The notes: a model not told the origin generated them from the letters alone. Counted from the stretch's first letter, positions 12,053 to 23,185 are shown. The stretch is DNA of 64,000 bases from Poa pratensis (GCA_947311845.1 CAMZMU010000089.1:23216435-23280434); one strand, 5' to 3'. A program made the numbers and translations.

Positions 12053-14269
12053 TTAATCCTCTCGCTCCTTCAGCAGCTGAACAACAGTCAGCTCCATCGG
12101 ATCAATCTTGCAGTCTTCAATCCCAATACGCTGAAGTTCAGATAACTGGGTGACAGGAGGTGGGGCTGCCTTCGTAACCTGGGATGTCTTGCGCCTAGTA
12201 GGGGTATACGGGATGGACTCATGCATGAACCCCTCACAGTTGCTTCTGGTAGAGCGACGTGCCAACGGATTCGTGGCGGGAGTTTCAGTCTTGCGGGGAC
12301 GACCACGAGGACGAGCAGGCGCAGAAGGAGCAGCAACCACCATGGACGAAGAGCTCGCATCATCTTCTTCAATAGTCTGAAGAGCAACAGACGCAGCCGC
12401 AGTGGTATCAAGGGTAGGCACCTTCTGAACTTGATTCTGATCCATTTCAGTAGTAGCGTCAAAAGCATTCGAGCCAACAGGGTCAACACCAACCACTAGC
12501 CGAATCCCGGCATCTGCAGACTCCACGAGAGCATGATCAAACCCATAACCTGAAGTTGGAGACTGAGACGAGAAAAGCTGTGCTACCACAATCCTGTTCA
12601 TGCCCATGGGACTGAGCGTGTTATAAAAATCCACAAAACGCTTGCCAAACACAGTGTATTCCAACTGTAAGTCTCTAAAAAAGGAATCACCTAGAGGATC
12701 TGGAGTACAAAAATTTCTTACAACAGTTCTGGCCAAAGATAGCTGCACCATAGACAACCCTGTATACGGCACAATGGCCAGGTCAAATTCAAGTGTGTTA
12801 CTGTATTCAGTTTCCTTCGAGATATTTGCTGCTTGCACTATCTGACCAGATGTCTGAACTGAGCTATCGTTAAGTATCAGCGAGTCATTCATGCGTATCT
12901 CGGCATCAGGAGTTGCACTGCTGTCAACAGATGTGTAGGAGCAAATAACAGTGGTTGAACCATTCCAAACTTGAGAGGGGTTGTTCTGCAAAATAGTGGC
13001 AGGGGAATGCGCACCAGCGGTAGGCAAAACAGCAACTCTGTTAAAACCGCAAAAACCCTGCGCTGCCGAGACGATTCCGTTCTTGGGGATCCAGATTTTT
13101 CGGACATTGCAGTTTTTAGCTGAGTGTCCCGCTGTTTTGCACAGAGTGCATTTAACCTTCACCCAAACGGCCTTTTTTTCATTCTTGGGGATCCAGATTT
13201 TTCGGACATTGCAGTTTTTAGCTGAGTGTCCCGCTGTTTTGCACAGTGTGCATTTAATCTTCACCCAAACGGCCTTTTTTCTAGGCCTAATTAGCGGCAA
13301 GATCTCCGCATGCGGGCATTGGCCAATTAGGTGACTCCGTTTACCACACAAAGTACAGAGAGCCAGCCTTTGATAAATAAAATCCAGAGAAGGAACATTT
13401 TGCATATTCACCGCCGTTGCCACCTCAGCTTCAGAATAATGTGATTCGAGAAGATCCATAATATGAAGCAGCGTAGATACCGGAATAGAGTCAAACTGCT
13501 CCTTTTGAAAAACTGACCCCACAAATTTCGGCTGAAACAAAGCGCCTGTTACCAAAGGAAAAGAAAATGATCCAAACGAGATCATCCGTGGGGGAACAGC
13601 CAAGCTGTCCTTACGAGCAAGATCTGTGGCATGATCGCTCGCCGGCGGCGAGGTAACCGGCTGCTTAAACATCGGAGCCAAAGGGACAGGAGAACACGAA
13701 CCAAACTGAACAGATTCAGAGACTGGTTGAACTGACGGCTTCATAATATCAAATTTTGACAGCACTGATTTAGAATGAGCAGATAAATCCTGAGCAGCAC
13801 TGATCTCTAAGAACTGCAAATTAGGTTTCATACGGGTCGGGCTCCTTTGGGAGATCTCAACCAATTCCTCTGAAGAATGCCAAGACTGATCAAGAGGATG
13901 GAAAAACCCAGAATCCCTCGGAAGGGATCCATGAAAAAGAGAAAAGTGGCAAACAAAATCCGGCCAGATGCGATCCCTAAGACCATATATGAAATGACCC
14001 ACTTTATTTGAAGCCACCGAAAACCTAAAACGCCGATCACTCAACTGGAAAACCTTGAAACCCTTTTGATCTCCACCAATACAGCACTGCAGAGCCAAGC
14101 CCACCGATTCCTCGGACAAAGGAAAGGAGGCCGAAGAGAAAGAAACCACCAGAAAGAACTCCTTGAGGGAAGAAGACGGCGAGAAGTGGACAGATGATCC
14201 AAAACGGCGACGCACCTGATCGGCCAAGGCAAGGCCGGGAGAGAAGTCCCAGTGGATCAAAGCCTCCAT
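12053..14269 (-). CDS. Inner LINE ORF1: RNA-binding, zinc-knuckle protein
   Basis: An open frame of 738 aa. By family analogy it is the RNA chaperone that packages LINE RNA. The N-terminal ~150 residues look like the domain found at the start of plant LINE ORF1 proteins (DUF4283-like). The centre has CCHC-type zinc knuckles: CTLCGKRSHLIGQC, then CTLCKTAGHSAKNC twice in a near-identical tandem copy. The C-terminal half is low-complexity, with a basic segment PARPRGRPRKTET (AT-hook-like). It starts at the first ATG after the GC-rich leader and ends 5 bases before ORF2, which suggests one bicistronic RNA with reinitiation. No frame damage is visible. Confidence 0.85.
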   Translation of the reverse strand: MEALIHWDFSPGLALADQVRRRFGSSVHFSPSSSLKEFFLVVSFSSASFPLSEESVGLALQCCIGGDQKGFKVFQLSDRRFRFSVASNKVGHFIYGLRDRIWPDFVCHFSLFHGSLPRDSGFFHPLDQSWHSSEELVEISQRSPTRMKPNLQFLEISAAQDLSAHSKSVLSKFDIMKPSVQPVSESVQFGSCSPVPLAPMFKQPVTSPPASDHATDLARKDSLAVPPRMISFGSFSFPLVTGALFQPKFVGSVFQKEQFDSIPVSTLLHIMDLLESHYSEAEVATAVNMQNVPSLDFIYQRLALCTLCGKRSHLIGQCPHAEILPLIRPRKKAVWVKIKCTLCKTAGHSAKNCNVRKIWIPKNEKKAVWVKVKCTLCKTAGHSAKNCNVRKIWIPKNGIVSAAQGFCGFNRVAVLPTAGAHSPATILQNNPSQVWNGSTTVICSYTSVDSSATPDAEIRMNDSLILNDSSVQTSGQIVQAANISKETEYSNTLEFDLAIVPYTGLSMVQLSLARTVVRNFCTPDPLGDSFFRDLQLEYTVFGKRFVDFYNTLSPMGMNRIVVAQLFSSQSPTSGYGFDHALVESADAGIRLVVGVDPVGSNAFDATTEMDQNQVQKVPTLDTTAAASVALQTIEEDDASSSSMVVAAPSAPARPRGRPRKTETPATNPLARRSTRSNCEGFMHESIPYTPTRRKTSQVTKAAPPPVTQLSELQRIGIEDCKIDPMELTVVQLLKERED
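13081..13284 (-). repeat. 102-bp tandem duplication of a zinc knuckle in ORF1
   Basis: Units 13081-13182 and 13183-13284 differ at only a few positions and each encodes 34 residues including CTLCKTAGHSAKNCN. The length is a multiple of three, so the frame is kept and the protein gains an extra CCHC knuckle. Confidence 0.9.
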
Positions 14270-14370
14270 AGCGAGAGCACCTAGAAACCATGGCTACCGC
14301 CGGCGGGGAGGGAGGCAACGGTGGGGGAGGGTGGGGTGCGGGGTGGGAGCGCCATTGTTTAGTCTGGGCG

Positions 14371-15014
14371 CTAGATAATTGTTCAAACATGCAGAGAATC
14401 AATTTCATGTTGACAGCCTTCTCTAGGTCGTGTTCCATGAATAAAATAGTGTCAACCGCATATTGCAAAATAGAGACTCCCCCATCAACTAAATGAAGTA
14501 TTAGTCCCCCAATTTGACCATCCTCTTTCGCTCTTGCAATTATAATGGCCAACATATCTACCACTATATTAAAAAGTATCGGAGAAAGAGGGTCACCTTG
14601 TCTAAGCCCCTTTCTAGTCTGAAAATAGTGTCCAACATCATTATTCACGCGAATTCCGACCGATCCACCCATTATAAAATTTTGTATTAAGTCAAACCAT
14701 TTTTTTATCAAAACCTTTCATCCGCAACGTTTGCAATAAGAAAGGCCATTTTAATTTATCATAAGCTTTTTCAAAGTCGATTTTAAAAAGAACCCCATCC
14801 ATTTTCTTCCTATGAAGTTCATGGATAGTCTCATGAAGAACAACTACCCCCTCTAGGATATGTCGTGCTGGCATAAAAGCAGTTTGAGTTGGTTTAATAA
14901 ATTTATGAGCAATTTGAGTTATACGATTGGTGGCGACCTTCGTGAAGATCTTGAAACTCACATTTAAGAGGCAAATAGGTTTGTACTGCTGAATCTGAAC
15001 AGCATCCTCTTTTT
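14371..15014 (-). pseudogene. Outer LINE ORF2, RT core piece
   Basis: The middle of the outer LINE reverse transcriptase. It reads YKPICLLNVSFKIFTKVATN, then DGVLFKIDFEKAYDK, KGLRQGDPLSPILFNIVVDM and QYAVDTILF. The catalytic YADD box is YAVD, so one metal-binding aspartate is lost (near 14460). A run of seven A residues near 14699-14705 shifts the frame between KGFDKK and WFDLIQ. The inner LINE cuts the piece at 14370 and the LTR at 15014. Confidence 0.85.
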
Positions 15015-16801
15015 TGTTGGGAAACGTAGCAGAAAACAAAAAAATCTAACTAGCTTACGCCAAAACTTAGCCAAGGATCTAACTATGTAGTAATGCGGTA
15101 ACGGAGAAGACGTCGGTAACATACCCTTGTAGACCGAACGCGGGGATTACGCTCCCGCAACAAGCGTTGTCGAAGTAGACGACGTAGCCGACCTTGAGGT
15201 CGCGAAGAGCTTGGCGCGACGAAGACAAAGATGGTGCGACGATGACGCCCCGGCGCCCCAAGTGTGGCGCCTCCGAGTACTCGCACACGTGCGGAGCTTG
15301 ACGACGACTCCCGGGCTCTCCGATCCAGCCGAGATAGCGGAAGTAGAACTTTTGGGTGGAATCCCGCAGCACGACGGCGTATTGCGGTATAGATTTCTCA
15401 CGCGCGCGCTGTCCTTCAAGGGACCACGCACTACGAGAGGTGTGGATAGTGTGGAAGTGGGCGGAGGGGCATCCTCGGCCAATATACAAATTAATTGTAT
15501 TTTCTATGTATTTAAAACAATTAATATGCCCCTCTATTTATTAGGGGAGAGGGGGTGTCCCTCTCCCTAAGTTTCCCATGTGGGACTAAACAAAGAGGAG
15601 GAGGAGGGGGTGGTGCGCCGGCCACCAAGGGCCGGCCGTGGTGGCCATGGGCCCCATGGCCCAGCCGCACCACCTCCCCATGTGGTTCGGCCCCACATGG
15701 GCCTTCCCTCCTGGTTTTTGGCCCATTTAGGTATTTTGCCCATTTTTCCTCTTTTATATTAATAAAAAAATAATATATAATTCATAATTAATATATTTGC
15801 ATATTATTTAATCTCCCGTGACTCCGTAACAATTTGCGGACCACTCCGAACTCTCTTCGGACTTCATCGGAACCCTTCCAATTCCACCGAAACCTTTCCG
15901 GTTTATTTTCTCTCTCTATTTCTATAATTCCGATAATTCCAAAACGATCTCCTGGCGTCGTCAAGACCTTAAGTGTGTTACCCTACGGTTCAAGAATACT
16001 CCAGACATGGTCGAGACCCCTCGCTCGCCAATGACCGTCAGGGAGACCTAGATGACTGTGACGGCCCATGTGCATTCTACGAATATCGTCGTTGAACCAT
16101 AAATATGAATATCCATTCCTTTTGTTGCTTCGATACTACCCTTGTCTGAGATATGATCGTGAACATCCTATTCTTTGTTTTATCTCGTTACCGACAAGGG
16201 CTACTTAACTCGTTCTGTGATATTACATCCTTATGACCTAGTCATATGCTGCGCAGCTTCATAGATGTAATCTCACCGAGTGGGCCCAGAGTATCTTTCC
16301 ATCACATGGATGAACAAATCCCGCTCTTGATCCATAGGCCTCAACATGCCCCTTTTGAATACCCAAGTGTCTCACCTTTATAGTCACCCATTTATGGACT
16401 GACGTTTGATGCACTCAAAGTACCCTCCGGAGGTAGCGATTAATATGATCTCACGGTCTAAGGAATAAGCTACCATATTACTTTCCTATTGCAATAATTA
16501 ACTTCATGACATGATCCTGTTGCAATACATTGTTGGGTATGTCCATCATTTTATTCCACTAATAAAATGACCTCATCATCAACTATATAAATATCCATGA
16601 TCAGGAATTCTCGATCATCAGTTGACTAATGAACTAGTTTATATAGAGGCTTACTAGGGACCCTGGTTTGTTTATATATCACACGTATATTAACAATTCC
16701 TATTAATACAGTTATAGCATGACATAAAACTTATTATAAACTTAATGAGATAATGCGATAAATACTTAATATTTATTTGCCTCTAGGGCATATCTCCAAC
16801 A
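15015..16801 (-). mobile_element. Copia solo LTR (BARE-1/Angela/WIS-like)
   Basis: A single 1787-bp LTR on the minus strand, starting TGTTGGAGATATGCCCTAGA and ending TTTCCCAACA, so it has TG..CA ends with a short inverted repeat. It is flanked by TTTTT on both sides (15010-15014 and 16802-16806). There is no primer-binding site, gag-pol or second LTR, so this is a solo LTR left by LTR-LTR recombination. The ATGCCCTAGAGGCAATAA start is typical of the Triticeae BARE-1/Angela group, by recall. Confidence 0.9.
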
Positions 16802-17390
16802 TTTTTTTGGCAGCAGAGTGATCACACCAAAGTTCAGTTTATATAAGGGTAATGTCCCTTGTTGCAACTGGACAAACATTGCCTTTAGAACCTTTTTAAT
16901 GACATTCCAGAACATCTTATAAAATTCAGCAGGAAACCCGTCAGGTCCTGGCGATTTATTATGTTCCATTTGCATAATCGCTTCAAGCACCTCTTCCGCT
17001 GTGAAATCCGCCGTCAGGATTTTATTCTCAGCTGAAGATATTTGAGGGATATCTGAAATCCTCTCCTCATCTAATAAAAAATTATTGTGGTACGGAGCCC
17101 CAAATAACTTTTTATATTATTCAGTGATATAAATCTTGAGATTTTCATCCCCAACAATAGTTCCTTCCTCTTGTTCTAATTGAAAGATTTTCTTTTTTCG
17201 ATGTTTTCCATTTGCAATGAGATGGAATTTTCTAATATTCGTTGAAAATTTGTGTGTTTCTGCTTGAGCCGTACGAGATGAAATTTTATTTCGTATTATT
17301 TCCGCCTTCTTGCACATGCTTAACCTTAGCCCTCTGAGCCCATTTTGATTCTTCCTCTCGTCTTAATTTAGAGATGGGTGGAAAAATATC
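16802..17390 (-). pseudogene. Outer LINE ORF2, 5'-most surviving piece
   Basis: This covers the linker and start of RT: KWAQRAKVKHVQEGGNNTK, then HLIANGKHRKKKIFQLEQEE, a TAA stop at 17117-17119 where a tyrosine codon is expected, YKKLFGAP, and HNKSPGPDGFPAEFYKMFW (the RT fingers motif). It ends VITLLPKK exactly at the solo LTR. With the LTR and one copy of its 5-bp duplication set aside, the frame passes directly into EDAVQIQQYK of the next piece. The upstream limit near 17390 is approximate. Confidence 0.82.
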
Positions 17391-20101
17391 GGCTGGTTAG
17401 GATTTCCAGGCATCCAAGCGGGGCATTAGTGGTGACATGTTCAAGAAATTTATTGATTACCATGAACTAGTGCGTTCGTGTGTGACCATATTCGGTTTTC
17501 TAGCTTAGACTTATCGAAACGGTACCCATACACACAACGGCGGAGCTTGCCATAATACAGTATATGAATCCATTGGGGGCAAAACACAGAAAAGCTATCC
17601 GCAAAATGACAGCGGACAAATAGCTCCACAGCTCCATGGTGAGGGTTTTTTGAAAATTACGAAAACTGGCATTTGAATTTGTAAGAAGGTTCGATAAAAA
17701 AAATCCTGCATGTAGATGATGAAATCCACTAGTGTGCAAAAAACAATTCTGATTTTTTTTTGTATTTTAGGCTCAGAAAAAATAACAACTGGGTGGATCT
17801 GGGTGTGATGAACAGTCGACATTTTCAAAAGTTCAAAAATTTTCGGATTTGTCTTTTTATGTAGCATAAAATTTAGCGTATTTTGAATTGAGATGCACGA
17901 TGGTAGAGTTCAGCGTTTTCTACAATTTGAAATTGTTGTCCCGGTATTTTTGAAACTCTCAAATACCATTTTCAAACTTTCAAAAAAGACGGTCACTATG
18001 GAGCTTGGGCTCCATTTTTTATTTCGTCCACACAAAAAACTCTCCCCCAAAAAATCGTCATGCATGTCCAAAACTTGTGTTTGTGGGGGGGTGGGGGGTG
18101 GCCCTCCCCTGATATGCAGTAAGCTCCTCCACTGCAAACACAACTATGAATTCTCTAAGCAAGCATGTTGTGCGCAGAAAATTGCTGAAGGTGGATACCG
18201 TTTAGTCAATGCGGGTTGGCTCGCTGCCCTGTCAGTGGTACACGCAGAACATATGCTCGTCGCATCCCATAGATGTTGGCCTCATTATTTCGTTCCTTAC
18301 GACCTCGCACCTCCGTAGGGGAGATTGTGGTTTTGCTTAAATACATGGATACTAGCTGTTGGTTTATGCGTTTTACCTTTGTATATGCACGCGCCTGCGG
18401 TCGTACCCAACCACTTCCATGTGTTGCTAATGCTACGTGATTAGTTACGTAGGTACGTACGTTGTGCTGCTTCCGGCAGGATAAAAGCACGCGGACGCCC
18501 CCTCGAAAACCCTCGAACTCGAACCGCGTCTCCATCCGTGGGTTTATTAATTTAAAGACAAGTGTAATGCTTGTGTTTAAAAATTCCTAGCTTGAGCGGT
18601 GTATCGTGTGGATTCAATGAGCGTCCTTTTTGTGCTTAGCATGTATAAAGCAGAAATCAAAGAGAAAATATCATGCAAAACAATGTGAGCAGCAATAGTC
18701 GTGGACCTATTATTTAAGGAGTGGGGCTCGCTCGATCGGACTGTTAATCTGATCAGCAAAGCTCCCTTTCACACTAAAAGGTGCTTTTCGGTTTCGGAAT
18801 TTTGAAATAAGTGTTTGCTGGTATCCTCACTACCGGAAGGATGTCCGCGGTATCTTTCAATAGATGAGGCTGTAACATCATCAAAATTACGAGCATGAGG
18901 AGTCAAACTCGGATGGGTGGAAAGGCATCAGCCCCTCACCACCACTAGGGCATGCCTTAGTCTGCATGTATTCTACAAGTGAAATTGATGTCTTGGTGGG
19001 ATTCATCGCACCTTGCACGGTAGACCCGGCATACCCATGCATGCATGCATCTCCGGCCGGCAAGGCAAACCAACTTCCTCGATCGGCCGGCCGGCCGGTA
19101 GTGGTACCAGTACTACCACAATCCGTCCACGCGAGCATCACGTTGGCAGTGACGCGCTCCGGCCGGGCCCCGATGGATCCCAGTCGTGTAACACGGCACT
19201 GGTTTCCGACGACGTGAAAGCAGCCGGACGTGGACGCGCGGCCGCGCGCAGATGGCTATAGGTTCCGGTTAACCAGCAGCGCCGGACCTACGTACGTAGG
19301 CGCGTTCATCTGACTTGTTCCCATCTTCGCATGATCTCATCCAGGCCATCCTCCAACTAGCACAGTAGCACGTACGCGCGTGTGGGATCGAGTGGGACGC
19401 GCAACCCGACGCCGACGGATGGAACGAACGGACGCGCTGTTCTGACGGGTGCGCTGCATTTGGCATGGCAGATGGAGCCGACCTGTCCCCTTTTTTCAGT
19501 TCGGTGAAGATGGCGTCCTGCACAGAGGCGGCATCGGGCTATGGGGTGGTTACCTTTTTGCCCTCGTTGTCGATAGGAACGTCGCATCTCACTAAAGAAT
19601 ATTCCGCCTAAATGAGAAACACCAATATCAAATTTAAGATTTAAACTCTGTTGGGATGAGGTATAACCATGCATCCTGCTAACCATCTTGGCAGAGTCAA
19701 GTTCTCCTATGGGGTGGTTACCTGCTCCTGCTACATGTACCGCACGGATGTGCTTGGTTATTTTCCCGCAGCGACTATCCGTCACCCGAGTTGGTGGCCC
19801 AGATCAACCGTACCGCTCCTCAACCTGGGCTGGCCCATTTGGACGTTTCTTTTCGTTCTTCTTTCTCTTTTTTTTCCTTTCTTTTTACCCTTTTCGTCTT
19901 ATGTTTCTTTTATTTTTCCTTTATATTTCTGTTTTTTATCTCCTTATTTTATTTAATTTTTTATCCCATAATGTGAACATTATTTAAAACATTCTGACTG
20001 TGTCTAAACCCATTGGCAATTTTTAGAACCCATTGAACATTTCATTTGAACATCGTGAATAGTTTTTAAACCGCAGAATTTACATGTTTTAAATTTAATT
20101 A
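17391..20101. other. Gene-poor stretch
   Basis: No gene is recognised. There are low-complexity parts: G-rich near 18085-18110 and a T-rich pyrimidine run at about 19850-19975. A CpG-rich, GC-rich block at about 19010-19560 is open in several frames on both strands, which reflects composition rather than coding. Confidence 0.45.
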
Positions 20102-21543
20102 TCTATACATGTTATAAAGCAAAACCCCACTAAGGGTCATTTAAGTTGTCTATCCTGACATGCAGCAAATCCACATCATCAGCTAATCAGAACCGTCTGA
20201 TTCTCATCTTCAACCATCCATTATGTTGTCTCATTGAGAGGATTCCAGGAAAACCGTACAACTATGTCCGGTACTGCCATGGAAAAAGAAGTTCAAGCCA
20301 CACAATGCACACACGGTGCACCCTTCACCTCCCACCATGAAGCATCAATACATGGCCTCCTCGCCTCCCACATGCGAACGTTTAATTAGCGGCTGTTGTC
20401 GTCCTCCATTAAGTTCTTCCGGCTTTCTTTGTGAACCATCGTCTTCTCTCAATAATACTCTAATGTATCATTTTCATTTGTTCTCCGGATCTTCAGCAGT
20501 GTGGGATATCTGACGATTTTTTTCTCTTCCAAGAGGATCTCGATCGAGTGAACTTCTCATCTTCCAGGCGGAGAATGTAATAAGACCAACAACCTGAAAT
20601 CTGTGGGCTTAGGTTGCTCACGTCTGCTTTTCTTTATCGAATCTTCTATATTTTAATTTAGTTTTCGGCGACTGGCTGAGCTTGGCTTCGTCGTACTTCC
20701 GCAGTCGGCCAACGGGTCTGTACTGTATGCGGGCTGCGGCCTTCAGTCGTTGTCTACCAATCTATTTGCTTCAACAACGATCAGTCCAAGCACGTTCTGA
20801 ATATTACACATCCCTATATTGTTATCCTGTAGAGTATATACAGGAACGAATGACGATCGATGACTTCCTTGGTATCATGGTATGCTATTTTTGACCTTAC
20901 GTCAACCTTTTTTTCATCTTAATAAATTTGTGCTGCTGCCTACAGTTTATCTTCATCTGTTTGTATCAAGATTTGACACACATTTTCCACCGAGTAAAAC
21001 TAACTTTGGCAGCCTGCAGTAATCTATTTGTTCTGATCAATAGAATAGGTACGATTTTGTAGGTTTACAGTGTGAAACGCTACTATTTTTCATTGAAGAA
21101 AACAAATGTGGCTTCCACTAATCTTTGGAAGGGAGACCATCATATCCAGGTCATTCTTACCGAAGAAGCCACAACCATCAACGACAAGTATTTCCTCCCC
21201 TCCAATCAACACAAAAGCAGTCTGTGCACTCAACTATCCATGATACAACCTCTTTATGAAAAGTACGTGTAATGTCTTAAATAGATTTTTTTTTTCAATA
21301 TTGTATGTAACTCCTTAGTTTAGAAACCAATTTAGTCGGAAATACATGATGTGTCATTTTTTTTACCTTTTTTTTACTTCACTTTAGCTATATGAATTCC
21401 CTTATAAAAATCATTACAAAACCATATTCGTAAAAGATAGTACTACAATTCACGCGGCTACCAATGTGTCAACTCCACGTATTTGAATTCTCATAACTTT
21501 TTTCATAGAAATTTCCGCAGCAACGCGCCGGGTATTCATCTAG
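20102..21543 (+). mobile_element. Non-autonomous Helitron (~1.4 kb)
   Basis: It starts TCTATACATGTTATAAAGCA and ends ATTCATCTAG, between a host A (20101) and T (21544). Its 5' end resembles the small Helitron at 1697-2039 (both TCTATAC..TATAAAGCAAA..CCCCACTA). The GC-rich CGCAGCAACGCGCCGGG near the end is the usual place for the terminator hairpin. No Rep/helicase frame is present. Internal sequence at 20380-20560 could be a captured fragment, but I cannot identify it. Confidence 0.7.
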
Positions 21544-22193
21544 TTTATAATAATATGTCTGTACATAATTACTTAAATAATTGTAATTCATGAGACTAAA
21601 TAGTAAATAAGAACATTAAACTTTACCTATTAGCGGGCCAGAGAAAATCCGGCCGAGTAAATGGCCACTGAAGGCGATCCAGCAGTTGCGCTTGCTAGGA
21701 GCGACAGATAAGGGGACTACTATTTCCCGAGTGGATTATTCATTTCTTTTAGGCAATTTCCTCCTGTATTGTGGGCCGATGGAGCCTGAAAGACTTCCAT
21801 GGTCTGACTTATGAGCGGACCATTAAGAGACACTGTTTATTTTTATTTATGTAGTATTAAATTTACTTTCAACCATATATAAATATGTTTAGTATATTTG
21901 AAATTAATCTAAAACCCACATGGAATTCCAAAACAAAATATGACCCAAAAAAGTTGCACCCAATCAGTATCATTACTATTCTTGAAATTACTTTTCAACT
22001 GTACATTATTTGGGAGATCTGTTTGCACCAAATATAGATTAATTTTCGTAGCTTTTCAAAGGTATACCACATGCTTCGTTCCGATAAGAGGCCATTCTCT
22101 TTCAAATAATAATGTGTGGTTTTGGTACTCCGACAAGATGTTCAATTTATATGCTAGTCGCCGTATATAACATGTGTGGTTGCTGGTAGTTAG
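21544..22193. other. Intergenic, nothing recognised
   Basis: AT-rich sequence without recognisable genes or terminal repeats, between the Helitron and the NOI remnant. Confidence 0.4.
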
Positions 22194-22365
22194 CTATTCA
22201 TGAGCGGCCGGCTCGGCATAGTGGTACTGGTAGCAGCAGTTCCACTCCCCGAACGCCGGCACCTGCCGCCGCCTCGCCTTCTACAAACCAAAACCACAAG
22301 TACCGTGTGAGTGATTCTTGCATGGATGATGCCTGTTTGACAGTAACACATGCACTTACCTCCAT
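22194..22365 (-). pseudogene. NOI/RIN4-like gene, truncated to NOI motif only (copy D)
   Basis: This copy keeps the family architecture: a two-codon first exon ATG GAG (22360-22365), a GT..AG intron, and a second exon starting KARRRQVPAFGEWNCCYQYH. A TAG at 22194-22196 then ends it after 30 residues in total. The intact sisters continue to 143 residues with a basic C-terminus and two cysteines, and none of that coding sequence remains downstream. The product, if made, would be little more than the VPAFGEW motif, the consensus cut by the bacterial protease AvrRpt2 in RIN4/NOI proteins. The promoter TATA is intact. It is either a truncated pseudogene or a micropeptide gene; the sequence cannot decide. 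Confidence 0.75.
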
Positions 22366-22530
22366 TTGGTTTGCACAAGCAGCACAGGGGCAGACAGAGA
22401 CAGAATGAGGTGGAGAAGAAGAGAAGCAAGCTTGCTGGGGTTCAGTGTGGGCCGAGTAGTACTTAGCTAGTGGGGTTGCTAAACAGAATGAGCGAATGGG
22501 ACCTCCAATGGCTGGACATACGCAGGCATG

Positions 22531-22538
22531 TTTTTATA
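22531..22538 (-). promoter_or_regulatory. TATA box of NOI copy D
   Basis: GCTATAAAAACATG on the minus strand, about 170 bases upstream of the start codon. The same context is found before the 26 kb and 37 kb copies. Confidence 0.65.
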
Positions 22539-22539
22539 G

Positions 22540-23185
22540 CAAGAATGGACGGAGCAACGCTGCACCGATCAGAATTCAGAACGGCACCGACCGTCGACGT
22601 TGAGGCTGCAGAGATGGGCAGCATCGAAAGGCCCTTCTCAGCGGCGCATGCAGTAGCGAACTGTGGAGGAGACAGTGGACAACGTGGTCCTAGTTTGACG
22701 AGCAAGCAAGGCTTTTACTACACACGACGGAGGCCATGTTTCCTCGCTGCACGTCGCAGCGGGTTCTTGCTGAGTTGCAGCCATCTTGTCTCGATCGTGT
22801 TATTTCGGCATCATTGCTGGCAGGCCGATGAATACACATTTGATTTCAACTCTGCACCGCTACCGACTGTCACAACTGATACAATTGCGGTTTTGGGAGA
22901 TAGAATTGATGCGCTCACATGCTGGTACCAGGAGGAGTAGTACAAAACATGTGCTTCGATTATGCTGCTCATGCTATCCCAGTGAGTTATGTTCAGCCTT
23001 CACTGATCATGCCATTAAGTAGCAATAGGATTCTAGTATGTTTCTGTTTCTGTTTGTATTTGTTTTTCCTTTTTTGTGGAAAGTTTGTAGGTTTACCTAG
23101 CCTAGGTCTCCATTTGTTCCGTTCTCATGTTTTTTTCACCTGTTTTCCTTGTGTGCATGCCTTCTCAACATTTCTCTTGACCCCT
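22540..23185 (-). repeat. Upstream block shared with NOI copy C (inverted)
   Basis: The region upstream of copy D matches, in reverse complement, 51537-52263 upstream of copy C. Shared features include GTGTTATTTCGGCATCATTGC, ACATGCTGGTACCAG, CTCAT..AGCATAATCGAAG and AGAAATGTTGAGAAGGCAT. The match runs to about 23185. It shows D and C are the two arms of an inverted duplication. Part of the block also occurs upstream of copies A and B. Confidence 0.85.

Larger units (their letters stand above)
8256..14370 (-). mobile_element. Inner LINE (L1-type), nearly full length
   Basis: A complete-looking plant L1 of about 6.1 kb on the minus strand. It has a short GC-rich 5' UTR (14370-14270), ORF1 (14269-12053), ORF2 (12047-8416) and a 3' UTR with two hairpins ending in an A run (T at 8256-8261). 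It is inserted in the RT domain of the outer LINE, just after outer residues FEQLS, and the outer frame resumes at KINFH. I see no clear target duplication, and a few outer codons seem lost at the junction. ORF1 is open and ORF2 has one frameshift, so this is a relatively young copy. Confidence 0.88.
6573..17390 (-). mobile_element. Outer LINE (L1-type), interrupted by two later insertions
   Basis: ORF2 pieces of one LINE lie in order along the minus strand: 17390-16802, 15014-14371 and 8255-6573. They are separated by a Copia solo LTR (15015-16801) and a complete younger LINE (8256-14370). The element ends at an A run seen as T at 6573-6580, after a 3' UTR of about 300 bp. The start, near 17390, is already inside ORF2 upstream of the reverse transcriptase, so the endonuclease and ORF1 are missing. 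It is clearly dead: in-frame stop at 17117-17119, a frameshift in an A run near 14702, and a damaged catalytic motif near 14460. Confidence 0.85.

Noticed and set aside
8256..14370. A clear target-site duplication for the inner LINE
   Set aside because: The bases before its start (..CAATTATCT) do not match those after its A run (GAAAATAAATT..), so no duplication is claimed.
15015..16801. Coding frames within the LTR (e.g. 15079-15570)
   Set aside because: They lie inside a non-coding LTR, overlap on both strands and show no domain.
19010..19560. GC-rich CpG block as a gene start
   Set aside because: No exon, splice pattern or protein domain could be supported in any frame.
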